64,000 bases of DNA from Thalassotalea sp. G2M2-11 (lineage in GTDB: Bacteria; Pseudomonadota; Gammaproteobacteria; Enterobacterales; Alteromonadaceae): assembly GCF_017168195.1 (NCBI RefSeq), contig NZ_JADNYL010000002.1, forward strand, positions 372,001 to 436,000. The letters are read 5' to 3'. The position numbers were made by a program, and so were the translations under genes. Shown in pieces: positions 29,754 through 39,162 of this stretch. The stretch's first letter is position 1. Each line of letters begins with the position of its first letter. Below the pieces are notes generated by a model, which did no database searches, was not told the origin of the DNA, and saw only the letters and a program-made list of their open reading frames with translations.

Positions 29754-30800
29754 TCAGCTAAAGCTTTGAATACGATCAAGGTCTTGCTTGTCGACAAAGT
29801 CAGCAAAATCTTCTGCCATACGACTCGTTTCAGTTAATACCGATTGCCAGTATGGAATACGCTGCTCTGCTGACATCTCGGTAAAATCTTTACGATCAGG
29901 AATTTTGCGATAAGGTAACGCATCAAACATTTTCTGCGAGGGACAAATCAACACAACGTTATCATAGCTTTTACTTGATACCGTACGAGTAAGGTTTTTA
30001 TCAAACCATCCCGCCTTAGGTGTCGCATTAAAATGCGGATATAAAACCAGACCAGGGTTCTCAATCTCAAGATCAAAATGATAATCAATGATGCCGCCGT
30101 CTCGATACATGCCCTTGGGTGATTGAGCAATATTTCTCACGCCTTGCATGACTAACGGGATCGAGCCTGATGCTAATAACGCTTGGCTGAGGTTTTGCTG
30201 GGTTAATGGAATACGTTTGGTGGCAAATTGATAGGGATCAGAAAAAGTTAACTGGCTGCTACTTGCCTGATACACAATGCGCTCATATTGCCAGTTTAAG
30301 TATTTTCTATCGAGGCGATTGAGTATATAGCTGCTTAATAATCCCACACCTTGTAATAACTTATTGTCACTTGCCGTTAACCCTTTTGCTCTTGCGACAA
30401 TAAAATGTGCTTTAAACACAGGGTTAGCAACAATTTGCTCAATGCCCTGCTGACCAAACACCTCAGTTAGTAACGTTTTTGCTTTGCTGGTGATCTCATC
30501 AGGCGTAGCATGCGCAGAGTAAACCGTGTGTGAATAATGTCGAGCTAATCGCTCAATCGCTGCCACCGGATCATGTTGTGCAAAACACGCGGCGCGAAAA
30601 GCCCCCGCACTGGAGCCAACAAGGTTTAACGCTTGTGTACGATGATGAAAAAATTCACCAAATAAAAACCTATCTAACTGGTAAAGAATAAACCACTTCG
30701 GTCCACCACTAGCACCAAGAAAAGAGCTAAACAGCTCCTGTTTAAAGCCGTTTTCTTGGATAGTTTTTAAGGCATTCTTGCCTGCGTATATTTCAATCAT
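29754..30800 (-). CDS. patatin-like phospholipase
   Basis: A 348-residue patatin-fold protein. The catalytic serine lies in a GxSxG motif (LVGSSAGAFRAA), the catalytic Asp in DGGIIDYH, and the oxyanion-hole glycines in GASGGPKW. These motifs indicate lipid acyl hydrolase activity. There is no signal peptide, so it is probably cytoplasmic or membrane-associated. It is convergent with dgt across MITE-like element B. Confidence 0.88.
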   Translation of the reverse strand: MIEIYAGKNALKTIQENGFKQELFSSFLGASGGPKWFILYQLDRFLFGEFFHHRTQALNLVGSSAGAFRAACFAQHDPVAAIERLARHYSHTVYSAHATPDEITSKAKTLLTEVFGQQGIEQIVANPVFKAHFIVARAKGLTASDNKLLQGVGLLSSYILNRLDRKYLNWQYERIVYQASSSQLTFSDPYQFATKRIPLTQQNLSQALLASGSIPLVMQGVRNIAQSPKGMYRDGGIIDYHFDLEIENPGLVLYPHFNATPKAGWFDKNLTRTVSSKSYDNVVLICPSQKMFDALPYRKIPDRKDFTEMSAEQRIPYWQSVLTETSRMAEDFADFVDKQDLDRIQSFS

Positions 30801-30866
30801 GACGACTCAATTTCCAACACATTTTTCTCATGAAACTCTTATCCATATTAATAAGCCACAGCAGGA

Positions 30867-31655
30867 TCAAATAACGATTTCACCTTTGAGGTATTCAACA
30901 CAACTCCCAATAAGCGTTACCCGATCACCATTTATCTGACAAATCAGCTCGCCACCACGCTGAGAAACTTGTTTAGCAACCAATTGCTGCTTGTTGAGCT
31001 TTTCAGCCCAATAAGGCGCTAGCTGGCAATGAGCTGAGCCAGTGACAGGATCTTCATTTACCTCTAATTTAGGGAAAAAACAACGGGAGACAAAATCGTA
31101 ATGATCACTTTTTGCTGTCACCAGCACACCGCGTAAATCTAATTGCTGCCAGGCAGTAAAATCAGGGGTAAAGTCGAGTACTTGTTGCTCATTTGCTAAT
31201 ACAACAATGTAATCAAAACCAGCTAGCACTTCATCCACTTGCTCTTCAATACCTGTCACTAATTGCTCAGGTGCAGCAATAGGCTTTGGTAAGGTCGCTG
31301 GAAAATCCATCATTAAGCCATTATCTGCTTTAGTTACCCTAAGCTCACCGCTGCGTGTAGAAAATAACAGCGCATCTGCTTGCGGCTCATAATAGTTAAA
31401 AATAACATCTGCCGCCGCCAGTGTAGCGTGACCACATAAATCAACTTCTGCTGCTGGCGTCATCCAGCGCAGTTGATAATGGGTATTATCTTTCACAAAA
31501 AAAGCGGTTTCGGATAAATTATTTTCTTGTGCAATGGCTTGCAGTATTTCATCACTTAACCAAGAAGTTAAAGGACAAACCGCCGCAGGATTTCCCTGAA
31601 ACCGTTGCTGAGCAAAGGCATCTATTTGATACAAAGGTATGGTGGTCATTATCAT
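30867..31655 (-). CDS. PhzF/YddE-family isomerase
   Basis: A 262-residue protein with the two-lobed PhzF fold: IDAFAQQRFQGNPAAVCPL at the N-terminus, the catalytic Glu in NNLSETAFF, the DLCGHATLAAADV motif and the second-lobe DPVTGSAHCQLAPYW. It is of YddE type; no phenazine genes are near, so the substrate is unknown. Its ATG directly follows the stop codon of the VOC gene; a second ATG six bases later (31649) has better spacing from the AAAGGG ribosome site. The two genes form an operon. Confidence 0.93.
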   Translation of the reverse strand: MIMTTIPLYQIDAFAQQRFQGNPAAVCPLTSWLSDEILQAIAQENNLSETAFFVKDNTHYQLRWMTPAAEVDLCGHATLAAADVIFNYYEPQADALLFSTRSGELRVTKADNGLMMDFPATLPKPIAAPEQLVTGIEEQVDEVLAGFDYIVVLANEQQVLDFTPDFTAWQQLDLRGVLVTAKSDHYDFVSRCFFPKLEVNEDPVTGSAHCQLAPYWAEKLNKQQLVAKQVSQRGGELICQINGDRVTLIGSCVEYLKGEIVI

Positions 31656-32027
31656 TTACCCTTTTTGATACAAGGCACAAGCTGCGCCAGCGGGATCGTT
31701 AATTACCACGTACTTATCATTGCCCATCGTATTTATTGGTGTCAGTAATTTGCCCCCCAACGCCTTTACTTGAGCAACACTTTGCTCAATATCAGCAACT
31801 AAAAAATACGGTAACCACATCGGAGGAAGGTCAGCATTTGAACCTTTAGCATGACAAATACCCGAAACCGCCTGTTTGTCTTCGGTCAACATAGTAAAGT
31901 CTTGATAATCCCCCATAGAAACGGCTTCACTTTGCCAACCGATCACATCTTGATAAAAATTTTTCACTTCTTCGGCATTCGCTACCGTTAAATCTAACCA
32001 CGCCATGTCACCTATTTTATTCGTCAT
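31656..32027 (-). CDS. VOC-family (glyoxalase-like) protein
   Basis: A 123-residue vicinal-oxygen-chelate fold protein with paired beta-alpha-beta-beta-beta modules (DMAWLDLTVANAEEVKNFYQDVIGW and YFLVADIEQSVAQVKALGGK). The ligand and any enzyme activity cannot be told. It sits 26 bp after the kinase gene and immediately before the PhzF gene, so the three are probably cotranscribed. Confidence 0.9.
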   Translation of the reverse strand: MTNKIGDMAWLDLTVANAEEVKNFYQDVIGWQSEAVSMGDYQDFTMLTEDKQAVSGICHAKGSNADLPPMWLPYFLVADIEQSVAQVKALGGKLLTPINTMGNDKYVVINDPAGAACALYQKG

Positions 32028-32053
32028 AGAGCGTTCCTCATATTGTGATCATG

Positions 32054-33922
32054 TTATGCAAACTCGTCTTTTATGATACGTTTTGGGTTCACAGGATAAT
32101 ATTTTTCGGGTAAACAATTAATATGTTCAAAAAAGCGGGTATCTTTATAAGGCAACTTCATAAAACCGGAAATACCTTGCCCTGTTACCGTTGGCAAAAG
32201 CGCTAAGAGTTGCGCTAAACATTCGCGAAACTCTTGTTCTTTATCATGATTAAGTAACATCAAATAACTGTGAATTTTTAAATGCGTAGGTAACACTTCA
32301 AAAATAATACAGCCAGTATGATGAATTAAATTTAACCGCGCCAATACCGCCATTATTTCATCGGGTAAATATAAATATTCATCAGGATCTTTACCATCTT
32401 CAAAATATGAATGTAGCCGTGTGACATCATCAACAACCGGCACATCACTGACATCAAAAGGGATTTTCTGATCTTTTGCCGCAACAAACGGCAGGCTTTC
32501 ATCTTCTCGCTCCACATGCAAAGTGTTACGAGCGTTAAACAAACAACTTTTAAATACCCCGATTCGGAAAATTCCTTGCGCAAGATGGATCATGTTGTTC
32601 ACAGCACTTTGAAAAGAGGTTTTCAATGAAGCATCAAACAAGGTTAAATTGGAATCGATATAAACCCCTTCTTTTTCCCAACGAATCGCCAAACCGCCCA
32701 CCACAGGAAAGTTAGCTAAACGGCTCACCGCGGCAATGAATGCTTTTTCATTATCCCCCATGCCCATTAAATAATTTTTATAATATTTTTCTAGCTGGGC
32801 ATCATCGATCCCCGTTAACGAATCCTCATCACTTTGTTCTCTTAAAAATGATTTTCGCGAACCATAAACCACAGTGTCAATTTCTTGTTCACTCGGTTTA
32901 CACCACACTGGAATTAACGGGGTGATCACTGGGTTTGTTGGCTGTTCTGCTAACACAATATTTTTTAATAATGGTAGGTGAGCAAAGAAGTAATCACCCG
33001 CCTTATCTCGCGTTGTTTTATCACCACTAAGCATGGCTTCTATGATCTTGGCAAACATTTTGGGTAGCCCCAAAGCGCTTGGCGGAATAACATGATGACC
33101 ATAGCGGCAAGATTGTCCTGATGCTAAGGCATAAATGGTTGCAGCAAAGCCTTGTTCATCAAAGCGAGGAGATGACATTTCGCCATTGATTTGCTCAGGA
33201 CCAATAAAGTAGACATCACCTAATCTGGCATTAGAATTTTGTAAATCACTACTCATTAAATCCATAATGTTATTGGCGGTTGTTTGTCCATGGATATCAA
33301 GCTGAGCAGTGACAGCTGAGCCCCAATCAACTAAATAAATTTGCCCGGTATTTTCATCATAAACCACATTCGATGGTTTAATATCACCATGCACATAGGG
33401 CTTACCTTTTTTATGTAATTTAACATTACGCAAATACAATAAAATTTCGGCTAATTGCAAAGCAATATGCATCACTAATTCAGGAGGCAAAGGACCATGT
33501 TGATGTGAATATTGCTCTAAATCAATGCCAGGAGCACGCGCCATATGGACGATTGATTGTCGTTTAATTTTATAATATTCAACAATTTGAGGGATTTTTG
33601 GATGATGGAGTTGTGACTGTAGTTCGGCTTCTTCTGCTAAACGGTCCTGTACATGTTGTGGTAGGTTAATTCTCGAGAATTTAAACACCTGCGCAACACC
33701 GACTTCATCATCACCAGCAAAGACAAAACCAAAAGCCCCTTTGCCAATTAGGCTGATATTATTATAGCCAAGCAATGATAATTGCTGCTTACATAATTCA
33801 ACCCATTGCTTAAGCTTTGTGGCGTCTTTATGACTTAATAAATAAATAGACTGCTCTTCAGCAATATAAAAGTGCTGTAGCTTATTGTCGTGTTTGGGAG
33901 TTTCTATCATGTTTATTGTCAT
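32054..33922 (-). CDS. serine/threonine protein kinase with an uncharacterised C-terminus
   Basis: A 622-residue soluble protein. The eukaryotic-type kinase domain (about 50-310) shows a G-loop (IGKGAFGFVFAG), catalytic-loop HGDIKPSNVVY and a magnesium motif in the form VDWGSA (DWG in place of DFG). HGD and DWG replacements also occur in other active bacterial kinases, so activity is likely but unproven. The C-terminal 300 residues (about 330-622) have no recognisable motif and may be a regulatory or substrate domain. It is first in a likely operon with the VOC and PhzF genes. Confidence 0.85.
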   Translation of the reverse strand: MTINMIETPKHDNKLQHFYIAEEQSIYLLSHKDATKLKQWVELCKQQLSLLGYNNISLIGKGAFGFVFAGDDEVGVAQVFKFSRINLPQHVQDRLAEEAELQSQLHHPKIPQIVEYYKIKRQSIVHMARAPGIDLEQYSHQHGPLPPELVMHIALQLAEILLYLRNVKLHKKGKPYVHGDIKPSNVVYDENTGQIYLVDWGSAVTAQLDIHGQTTANNIMDLMSSDLQNSNARLGDVYFIGPEQINGEMSSPRFDEQGFAATIYALASGQSCRYGHHVIPPSALGLPKMFAKIIEAMLSGDKTTRDKAGDYFFAHLPLLKNIVLAEQPTNPVITPLIPVWCKPSEQEIDTVVYGSRKSFLREQSDEDSLTGIDDAQLEKYYKNYLMGMGDNEKAFIAAVSRLANFPVVGGLAIRWEKEGVYIDSNLTLFDASLKTSFQSAVNNMIHLAQGIFRIGVFKSCLFNARNTLHVEREDESLPFVAAKDQKIPFDVSDVPVVDDVTRLHSYFEDGKDPDEYLYLPDEIMAVLARLNLIHHTGCIIFEVLPTHLKIHSYLMLLNHDKEQEFRECLAQLLALLPTVTGQGISGFMKLPYKDTRFFEHINCLPEKYYPVNPKRIIKDEFA

Positions 33923-34022
33923 AAAAACGTCATATCTATAGCTTATCCTATCCTGACTTTATTTTTCTCTAACCAATGCAGACATCAATAAAGTACCTCT
34001 AGATGACATCGTTGTTAATGTT

Positions 34023-34051
34023 AGCCTTAGTTTCTACTAAGGCTTTTTTTT
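34023..34051 (+). terminator. plus-strand intrinsic terminator between minus-strand genes
   Basis: AGCCTTAG and CTAAGGCT form an 8-bp stem with loop TTTCTA, followed by a run of T's on the plus strand. The genes on both sides are on the minus strand, and the minus-strand reading of the hairpin has no T-run. It may end a short plus-strand RNA starting near or inside the start of the kinase gene; no convincing promoter was found. Confidence 0.75.
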
Positions 34052-35426
34052 ACCTGATTAACAGCCAATATGAAACCAAGGCAATAATCAATGATACGGA
34101 AAAACTGAGAATTGCCCCTTCTTTAACCATTTGTTGGATCGAAATTTTTCCCGTACCAAAGGCAATAGCATTCGGCGCCGTAGCAACAGGTAACATAAAC
34201 GCACAACTGGCACACATAGCAGCGGGGATCATAAAGACAGTTGGATCATAACCCGAAGCAAGGGCCGCAACAGCTAATATCGGCATCAATAAGGTTGCTG
34301 TTGCTGTATTACTGGTGATTTCAGTTAGATAAGTGACAAATAAGCAAATGGTGATAATCATTAAAATGGCGGGTAAACTGCCAAGTGATGTCAACCACTG
34401 GCCTAAAATATCACTTAAACCGGACGCGACAAAACCTTTCGCAATAGCAATACCACCAGCAAACAACAATAACATCCCCCAAGGAATTTCCTTTGCACTT
34501 TCCCAATCAAGTAACCGTGAACCTTTACCATTTGGCACTAAAAACATCATCACTACCGCAAACAGCGCCACTGTACTATCACCCGCCAATGGAATATCAA
34601 ATAATTGACTCCACCCACCAAACGGCTCTTTTCGTGTGATCCAAAGCAATGCAGTAATACCAAAGACCCATAAGGTTCGACTTTCTTCAACCCGCCATTG
34701 ACCAAGTTCAGGTAACACTATCTTTTCTTTCAATGTAATATTGCGGGTTAACCACATCGCCATTAAAGGTAGCGCAATTAACACGACAGGCACACCAATT
34801 TTCATCCAAGCTAAAAAACCAAACTCCTGACCCGTTTGCTCTTCATAAATCCCCATAAAAATTACATTAGGTGGTGTACCAATAGGAGTACCTATTCCGC
34901 CAACAGATGAAGCATAAGCAATACCGAGTATCAGCGCGGTGGTCAATCTAGGATTATTAACATGCACTAATACCGCTAAAGCAATGGGTAACATAATTAA
35001 CGTGGTCGCCGTATTCGATATCCACATGCTAAGAATACCTGCTGCTAACATAAAACCTAGCACTAAGCGTCGAGCACTCGAAACCCCGATAATTTTTACC
35101 ATATACATCGCAAGACGCTGGTGCGTACCACTTTTTTCAATCGCTTTTGACAACATAAATGCCCCCATCAGCAATAAAATCACATGACTACCCAGTGAAG
35201 AAGCAACGGTTTTATGATCAACAATGCCAAATAAAGGTAACAAAGCAAAAGGGACAAGCGAGGTAGCTGGAATAGGAATAGCCTCACTCACCCACCAGAT
35301 AACCGTTAACAAAGTAATGGCTGCTGCAATCGCAGGCTTTTCTGGCAAGCCTAAATAAATAAGTAAGAAATAGCTAAGTAACGCTGCGGCAGGCCCAATA
35401 AGAAGCAGTAAAGATTTTTTATTCAT
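34050..35426 (-). CDS. DASS/SLC13-family sodium-coupled anion symporter
   Basis: A 458-residue inner-membrane protein with about a dozen hydrophobic segments and the DASS signatures MWISNTATTLIMLPIA and TEITSNTATATLLMPIL, the paired SNT motifs that bind sodium and carboxylate. GIGTPIGTPPNVIF is also typical. The family imports dicarboxylates, tricarboxylates or sulfate; the exact substrate is not predictable. It is a single gene with its own promoter region. Confidence 0.93.
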   Translation of the reverse strand: MNKKSLLLLIGPAAALLSYFLLIYLGLPEKPAIAAAITLLTVIWWVSEAIPIPATSLVPFALLPLFGIVDHKTVASSLGSHVILLLMGAFMLSKAIEKSGTHQRLAMYMVKIIGVSSARRLVLGFMLAAGILSMWISNTATTLIMLPIALAVLVHVNNPRLTTALILGIAYASSVGGIGTPIGTPPNVIFMGIYEEQTGQEFGFLAWMKIGVPVVLIALPLMAMWLTRNITLKEKIVLPELGQWRVEESRTLWVFGITALLWITRKEPFGGWSQLFDIPLAGDSTVALFAVVMMFLVPNGKGSRLLDWESAKEIPWGMLLLFAGGIAIAKGFVASGLSDILGQWLTSLGSLPAILMIITICLFVTYLTEITSNTATATLLMPILAVAALASGYDPTVFMIPAAMCASCAFMLPVATAPNAIAFGTGKISIQQMVKEGAILSFSVSLIIALVSYWLLIR

Positions 35427-35821
35427 ATCATTATTATTATTTGTTAATTATCATTTTTCCGAGAAGAGAGTTAGCGTCATTGAGCACTCAGTTGCATTTC
35501 TAGCCTAGGCTTCACGCTAAGATATACGTGTCATTCGTTGTTACGTAGATAATAAGTTAACCTATTCGGCTTCACGTAAATGCGCTTTAACACCTTACAT
35601 GCTTTCAGCTTATCATATCCTGCCAACGATAGTGTTTAACCACATGTCATCTATTCGTAATGCAATTTTGATAAGTCACCTTCAACAAATGTTCAGGTAT
35701 TTTGAACTTGTTCGATAAGCAATGTGTCTAGCAGGTTCATCATACTCAAGTTGTGCGACCTTCTAACAAGACAACAAGCATACTTAATGATTAATAGACA
35801 TTCAAAGAGTCATTAACATAT
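35427..35821. other. gene-free gap of about 395 bp
   Basis: Two similar GGCTTCACG segments (35507-35515 and 35569-35577) are present, but no hairpin, terminator or reading frame stands out. The right part follows the stop of the TetR gene; the left part must hold the promoter of the anion symporter. Confidence 0.4.
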
Positions 35822-36448
35822 TTAATGTACTAACGGAGCTCCAACGCCTGCTGCAACAAATGGGATCACTTTATTGATCACATCAGAAATGTCAATTTGC
35901 TGACCAAAGTCGCTTTGTGCAATGTCCATTAAGGCGTCACTTGATGACATAGTAAAGACCACTGTTCCCATAGTCAGGTGTAAACGCCAAAAAATATCTT
36001 CTGCTGACAATTCAGGGTACGCCCGTTGTACCGCAACGACAAACTTTTCAATCACCCCTGGGTATTGCGTGGTAAGAAACCAGCGCAAAAAGCCTTGACT
36101 ATCCGTGTAACCACGGCCAAGCAGTTGTAAAAAATTACTGGTGCCATTTTCCTTAAATACATTCAATGAGAGCAAAGGCTCAACAAAAGCAGAGAACACT
36201 TCAACCAAACTAGGTGGAGTCTCTTGTTGGCAAATAACCGTTAAAGAAGCTTCTAATCGCGGTGACAATTCATTCATATAGCGAGACATGACCGCTTTGA
36301 TCAGTTCTTTTTTTGAACCAAAGTGATAATTAACCGCAGCAAGATTAACATCTGCTAAGCTAGTTATTTCTCTTAATGACGTGCCATTAAAGCCTTTATC
36401 CGCAAATAAATGTTCTGCCGCATCAAGTATTTTATTTTTAGTGCTCAT
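35822..36448 (-). CDS. TetR/AcrR-family transcriptional regulator
   Basis: A regulator of about 208 residues with an N-terminal TetR helix-turn-helix (KILDAAEHLFADKGFNGTSLREITSLADVNLAAVNYHFGSKKEL, residues about 4-48) and a helical ligand domain containing DAL..LG-like segments of the fatty-acid-type TetR group. The ATG at 36448 is chosen because the upstream GTG (36472) adds eight residues unlike the family. The target is unknown; the neighbouring gene on the same strand is a GGDEF protein behind a gap of about 470 bp. Confidence 0.9.
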   Translation of the reverse strand: MSTKNKILDAAEHLFADKGFNGTSLREITSLADVNLAAVNYHFGSKKELIKAVMSRYMNELSPRLEASLTVICQQETPPSLVEVFSAFVEPLLSLNVFKENGTSNFLQLLGRGYTDSQGFLRWFLTTQYPGVIEKFVVAVQRAYPELSAEDIFWRLHLTMGTVVFTMSSSDALMDIAQSDFGQQIDISDVINKVIPFVAAGVGAPLVH

Positions 36449-36937
36449 GCTAATACAACCAAGGTAAGCCACGATTTCAATTTAAACAGTTTAAACAAGC
36501 GTTTGAAATAACGCAACTAGCTTAATAAAAGCCTTATTGGTGAACTTATCATTAAAAGATATAAGACGATTACGCATAGTTTTCAATCGAAGTTAATGCT
36601 GATGTTTAAGTCTATCTCTTGACCGATAAAAACAGAGTAAAAACCAAAAATAACAACAACTTAAAGTAGAATTGAATATATTGATTACTCACACGGTTAG
36701 TACAAATACTAACAGACACTATGTTCATAAAAACAACAAAAAAATTTCAATTCAGGAACAAGTACTTATCTTATGATCATTCACTTTTGAGCGAAAAATG
36801 ATTTTTTATTAATGACGGGGGCAACAAAATAGATTATTATTTATACAGCTCAGTGATGAGCATTTTTATATATCTCCTGCAGTATATATCCCAAAGTTTC
36901 ATGAATGATTGCCCAGACCTAGTCTGGGCTTTTTATT
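36449..36937 (+). other. gap that may hold a second small RNA
   Basis: No reading frame is present. Near 36867-36890 lies a palindrome-like TATATATCTCCTGCAGTATATAT, and the gap ends in a strong plus-strand terminator (36911-36939) although both flanking genes are on the minus strand. A clear promoter was not found, so a plus-strand RNA is only suggested. Confidence 0.35.
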
Positions 36938-36939
36938 TT
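36911..36939 (+). terminator. plus-strand intrinsic terminator
   Basis: GCCCAGAC and GTCTGGGC form a perfect 8-bp stem with loop CTA, followed by TTTTTATTTT. It faces the end of the minus-strand GGDEF gene. On the minus strand the hairpin is followed by AATCATTC, not a T-run. Confidence 0.8.
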
Positions 36940-37906
36940 ACTCTTCAGTTTTAGAATAATGCGCGACTTGGTTTCGCCCATTATTTTTCGACTGATATAA
37001 GGCATTATCAGCACACTCAATCCATGCTTCATGATTTTTCATTGTGGCATCAATTTCCGCTAAACCTAAACTAATGGTGTATTTAACATCGATATCATTA
37101 TACTTAACCACGCTATCTTCTACTGTTTTACGTAATCGTTCAGCAAAAAATTTTGAATTCTCTGCATCGGTGTCAGCAAGCAAAATTGCAAACTCTTCAC
37201 CGCCATATCGACCTGAAATGTCTGTTTCTCTCACATGCTGTTTAATAATGTTAGCCAGATGACGTATGACTTCATCACCAACCACATGACCATAACTGTC
37301 ATTGATCTTTTTAAAATGATCAATATCAATCATCACTAAACTACTCACATGTTGACTACGGGTCCAGCGCTTATACTCGGCAGCTAAACAATGCTCCCAG
37401 TGAGAACGATTAAAAACCATGGTTAAACCATCCGTTTGGCTTAACACTGATAATTCCTTATTCGCCTGCTCTAATTCTTTTTTATGTACCGCATTATCCG
37501 TCACATCATAAACAATCAAACACAAATGTGTTACTTCTCCAGTGGATGACATCAACGGAATAAAGGTTGTGTTTTGATACATATAATCAGCGGTACCAGT
37601 AATCGGTCGATAATTGAGAAATTTAAATAAGTACGGACGTTGCTCCCAAATGGTAAACGCCTTGTTTTTCAACATAAATACAGACTCAGATTTTCGAATA
37701 AACCACTCTTTCGGGATTTCATCAAACAAATCAAAAATCAGTTTACCTTTAACTTCTCTTGGTAGTAAGCCACTATGATTTTCCATAAAGCCATTCCAAA
37801 TCTGAATATGGTACTGGCGATCAAGTACAACCAAGCCAACATCAATGGTATGCAGCATTTCCATTAACCAATGTAACTCGTTTATTTGCTCCGTTTCTAA
37901 CGACAT
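36938..37906 (-). CDS. PAS-GGDEF diguanylate cyclase
   Basis: A 322-residue soluble protein with an N-terminal PAS domain (about 12-135: VGLVVLDRQYHIQIWNGFMENHSG) and a GGDEF domain (about 155-318) with RYGGEEFAILLAD. GGEEF is a catalytically competent form, so cyclic di-GMP synthesis is expected. It begins 2 bp after the REC-CheX gene and is surely cotranscribed with it, suggesting the receiver protein feeds into second-messenger output. Confidence 0.94.
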   Translation of the reverse strand: MSLETEQINELHWLMEMLHTIDVGLVVLDRQYHIQIWNGFMENHSGLLPREVKGKLIFDLFDEIPKEWFIRKSESVFMLKNKAFTIWEQRPYLFKFLNYRPITGTADYMYQNTTFIPLMSSTGEVTHLCLIVYDVTDNAVHKKELEQANKELSVLSQTDGLTMVFNRSHWEHCLAAEYKRWTRSQHVSSLVMIDIDHFKKINDSYGHVVGDEVIRHLANIIKQHVRETDISGRYGGEEFAILLADTDAENSKFFAERLRKTVEDSVVKYNDIDVKYTISLGLAEIDATMKNHEAWIECADNALYQSKNNGRNQVAHYSKTEE

Positions 37907-37908
37907 AT

Positions 37909-38997
37909 TTACTCCAGCAAATAGGCAATTTTATTGTTAAGTGTTTTCATCGACTCTTCGGTAAATAGCAGTAATAAATCACATTTTATCGGATAATTTT
38001 CAATACCATAGCTGATTTCAATTGCTAACGTACGTTGCCATTTTTGTGAGTTTGTGGCGATTAATTCTGATATTTTGCGATGCTGACCTAACACAACAGG
38101 ATGACCTTGACTAAACGGCATATCCAATTGTTCTGAAATACCTTTAAGACAAGCACCAATTAATACATTGGCCATATCCATTAACAACTCAAGCTCTGCC
38201 TTATCATCCATTTCACACTGATAATTCATTAATTGAGCAACATCATTAAAGCTTGAATCATTTAAGATTAATAATGCTTCCCCTGAGATCCCCGCACCAA
38301 TAAAGCCCTGACAAATACCAGAAGTACTCTCATGCGCTTCAACATCAGACAATGCCATGCTTAATTCACTGACTTCAATCACATTAACATTAGGAATAGG
38401 CAATACCACAAATACATTGAGTAACCTTGCTAATAAATCACCTGCTTGACCCATAGCCACATTAGCAATTTCTTGATAACAATCACGTAAATCGGCGGGT
38501 AATGAAATAATGCTACTGTCGCTTTTAGGCTTTACTTCTTCGGCAGGGGTAATAGGCTTGGTAACGGGCGATAACTCGACTTTTTCTTCTATTGCAGTAT
38601 TAATAACAGGTAAAACAACTTCATCTTCAGGAGCAAAAATGCCATAAGCTTTCAATATTTCCGTTAATTTACCCTGATTGACCGGCTTTTTGATGAAATC
38701 AAGAGCCCCCATGCTGGTCACTCTCTGGTGAGCTTCGGGTTGAATATCACCAGAAATAACCACCACCATAGTGGGTAAATCTTCCTTAATAATAACGTCA
38801 AGCACTTGATAACCATCCATTTCAGGCATATTTAAATCAAGTAACAATACATCTCCTTTGCCCGCTTTTATAGCCTCAATGGCTTCGCGACCATTAGTTG
38901 CGAAACTAATGTCAACTTCCCAGCCCTCAGGTAGCGATCTTGCTACTTGCTTACGCGCCATATTTGAATCATCACAAATTAATAAGGCTGTTGACAT
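37909..38997 (-). CDS. response regulator with a CheC/CheX-like phosphatase domain
   Basis: An N-terminal receiver domain (about 1-120) with the acidic pair in LLICDDSNMARKQ, phospho-acceptor in VLLLDLNMPEMDGYQV and the switch lysine in DFIKKPVNQG. An acidic linker follows, then a C-terminal domain resembling CheC/CheX (about 175-360; LPADLRDCYQEIANVAMGQAGDLLA and ELELLMDMANVLIGACLKG). CheC-type domains dephosphorylate CheY-like receivers. The ATG at 38997 has an AAGG site five bases upstream and is preferred over 39033. Confidence 0.88.
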   Translation of the reverse strand: MSTALLICDDSNMARKQVARSLPEGWEVDISFATNGREAIEAIKAGKGDVLLLDLNMPEMDGYQVLDVIIKEDLPTMVVVISGDIQPEAHQRVTSMGALDFIKKPVNQGKLTEILKAYGIFAPEDEVVLPVINTAIEEKVELSPVTKPITPAEEVKPKSDSSIISLPADLRDCYQEIANVAMGQAGDLLARLLNVFVVLPIPNVNVIEVSELSMALSDVEAHESTSGICQGFIGAGISGEALLILNDSSFNDVAQLMNYQCEMDDKAELELLMDMANVLIGACLKGISEQLDMPFSQGHPVVLGQHRKISELIATNSQKWQRTLAIEISYGIENYPIKCDLLLLFTEESMKTLNNKIAYLLE

Positions 38998-39162
38998 AAA
39001 TACCTTGCTTACCTCTATGTTAATATTAACCAATTACAACTTTATATAATAAAGCCATCCATGCCTTAACAATAGATAAGAATTAAAAAAAACACTATTT
39101 GTTGGCTATTTTTTTTTGTCAGCGTTAAGCTTTCAATCAAATTTTGAAACTTAATTACTATT

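Noticed and set aside
30867-31655. PhzF as part of a phenazine pathway
   Set aside because: No phenazine genes are nearby; the protein is of the broad YddE-like group.
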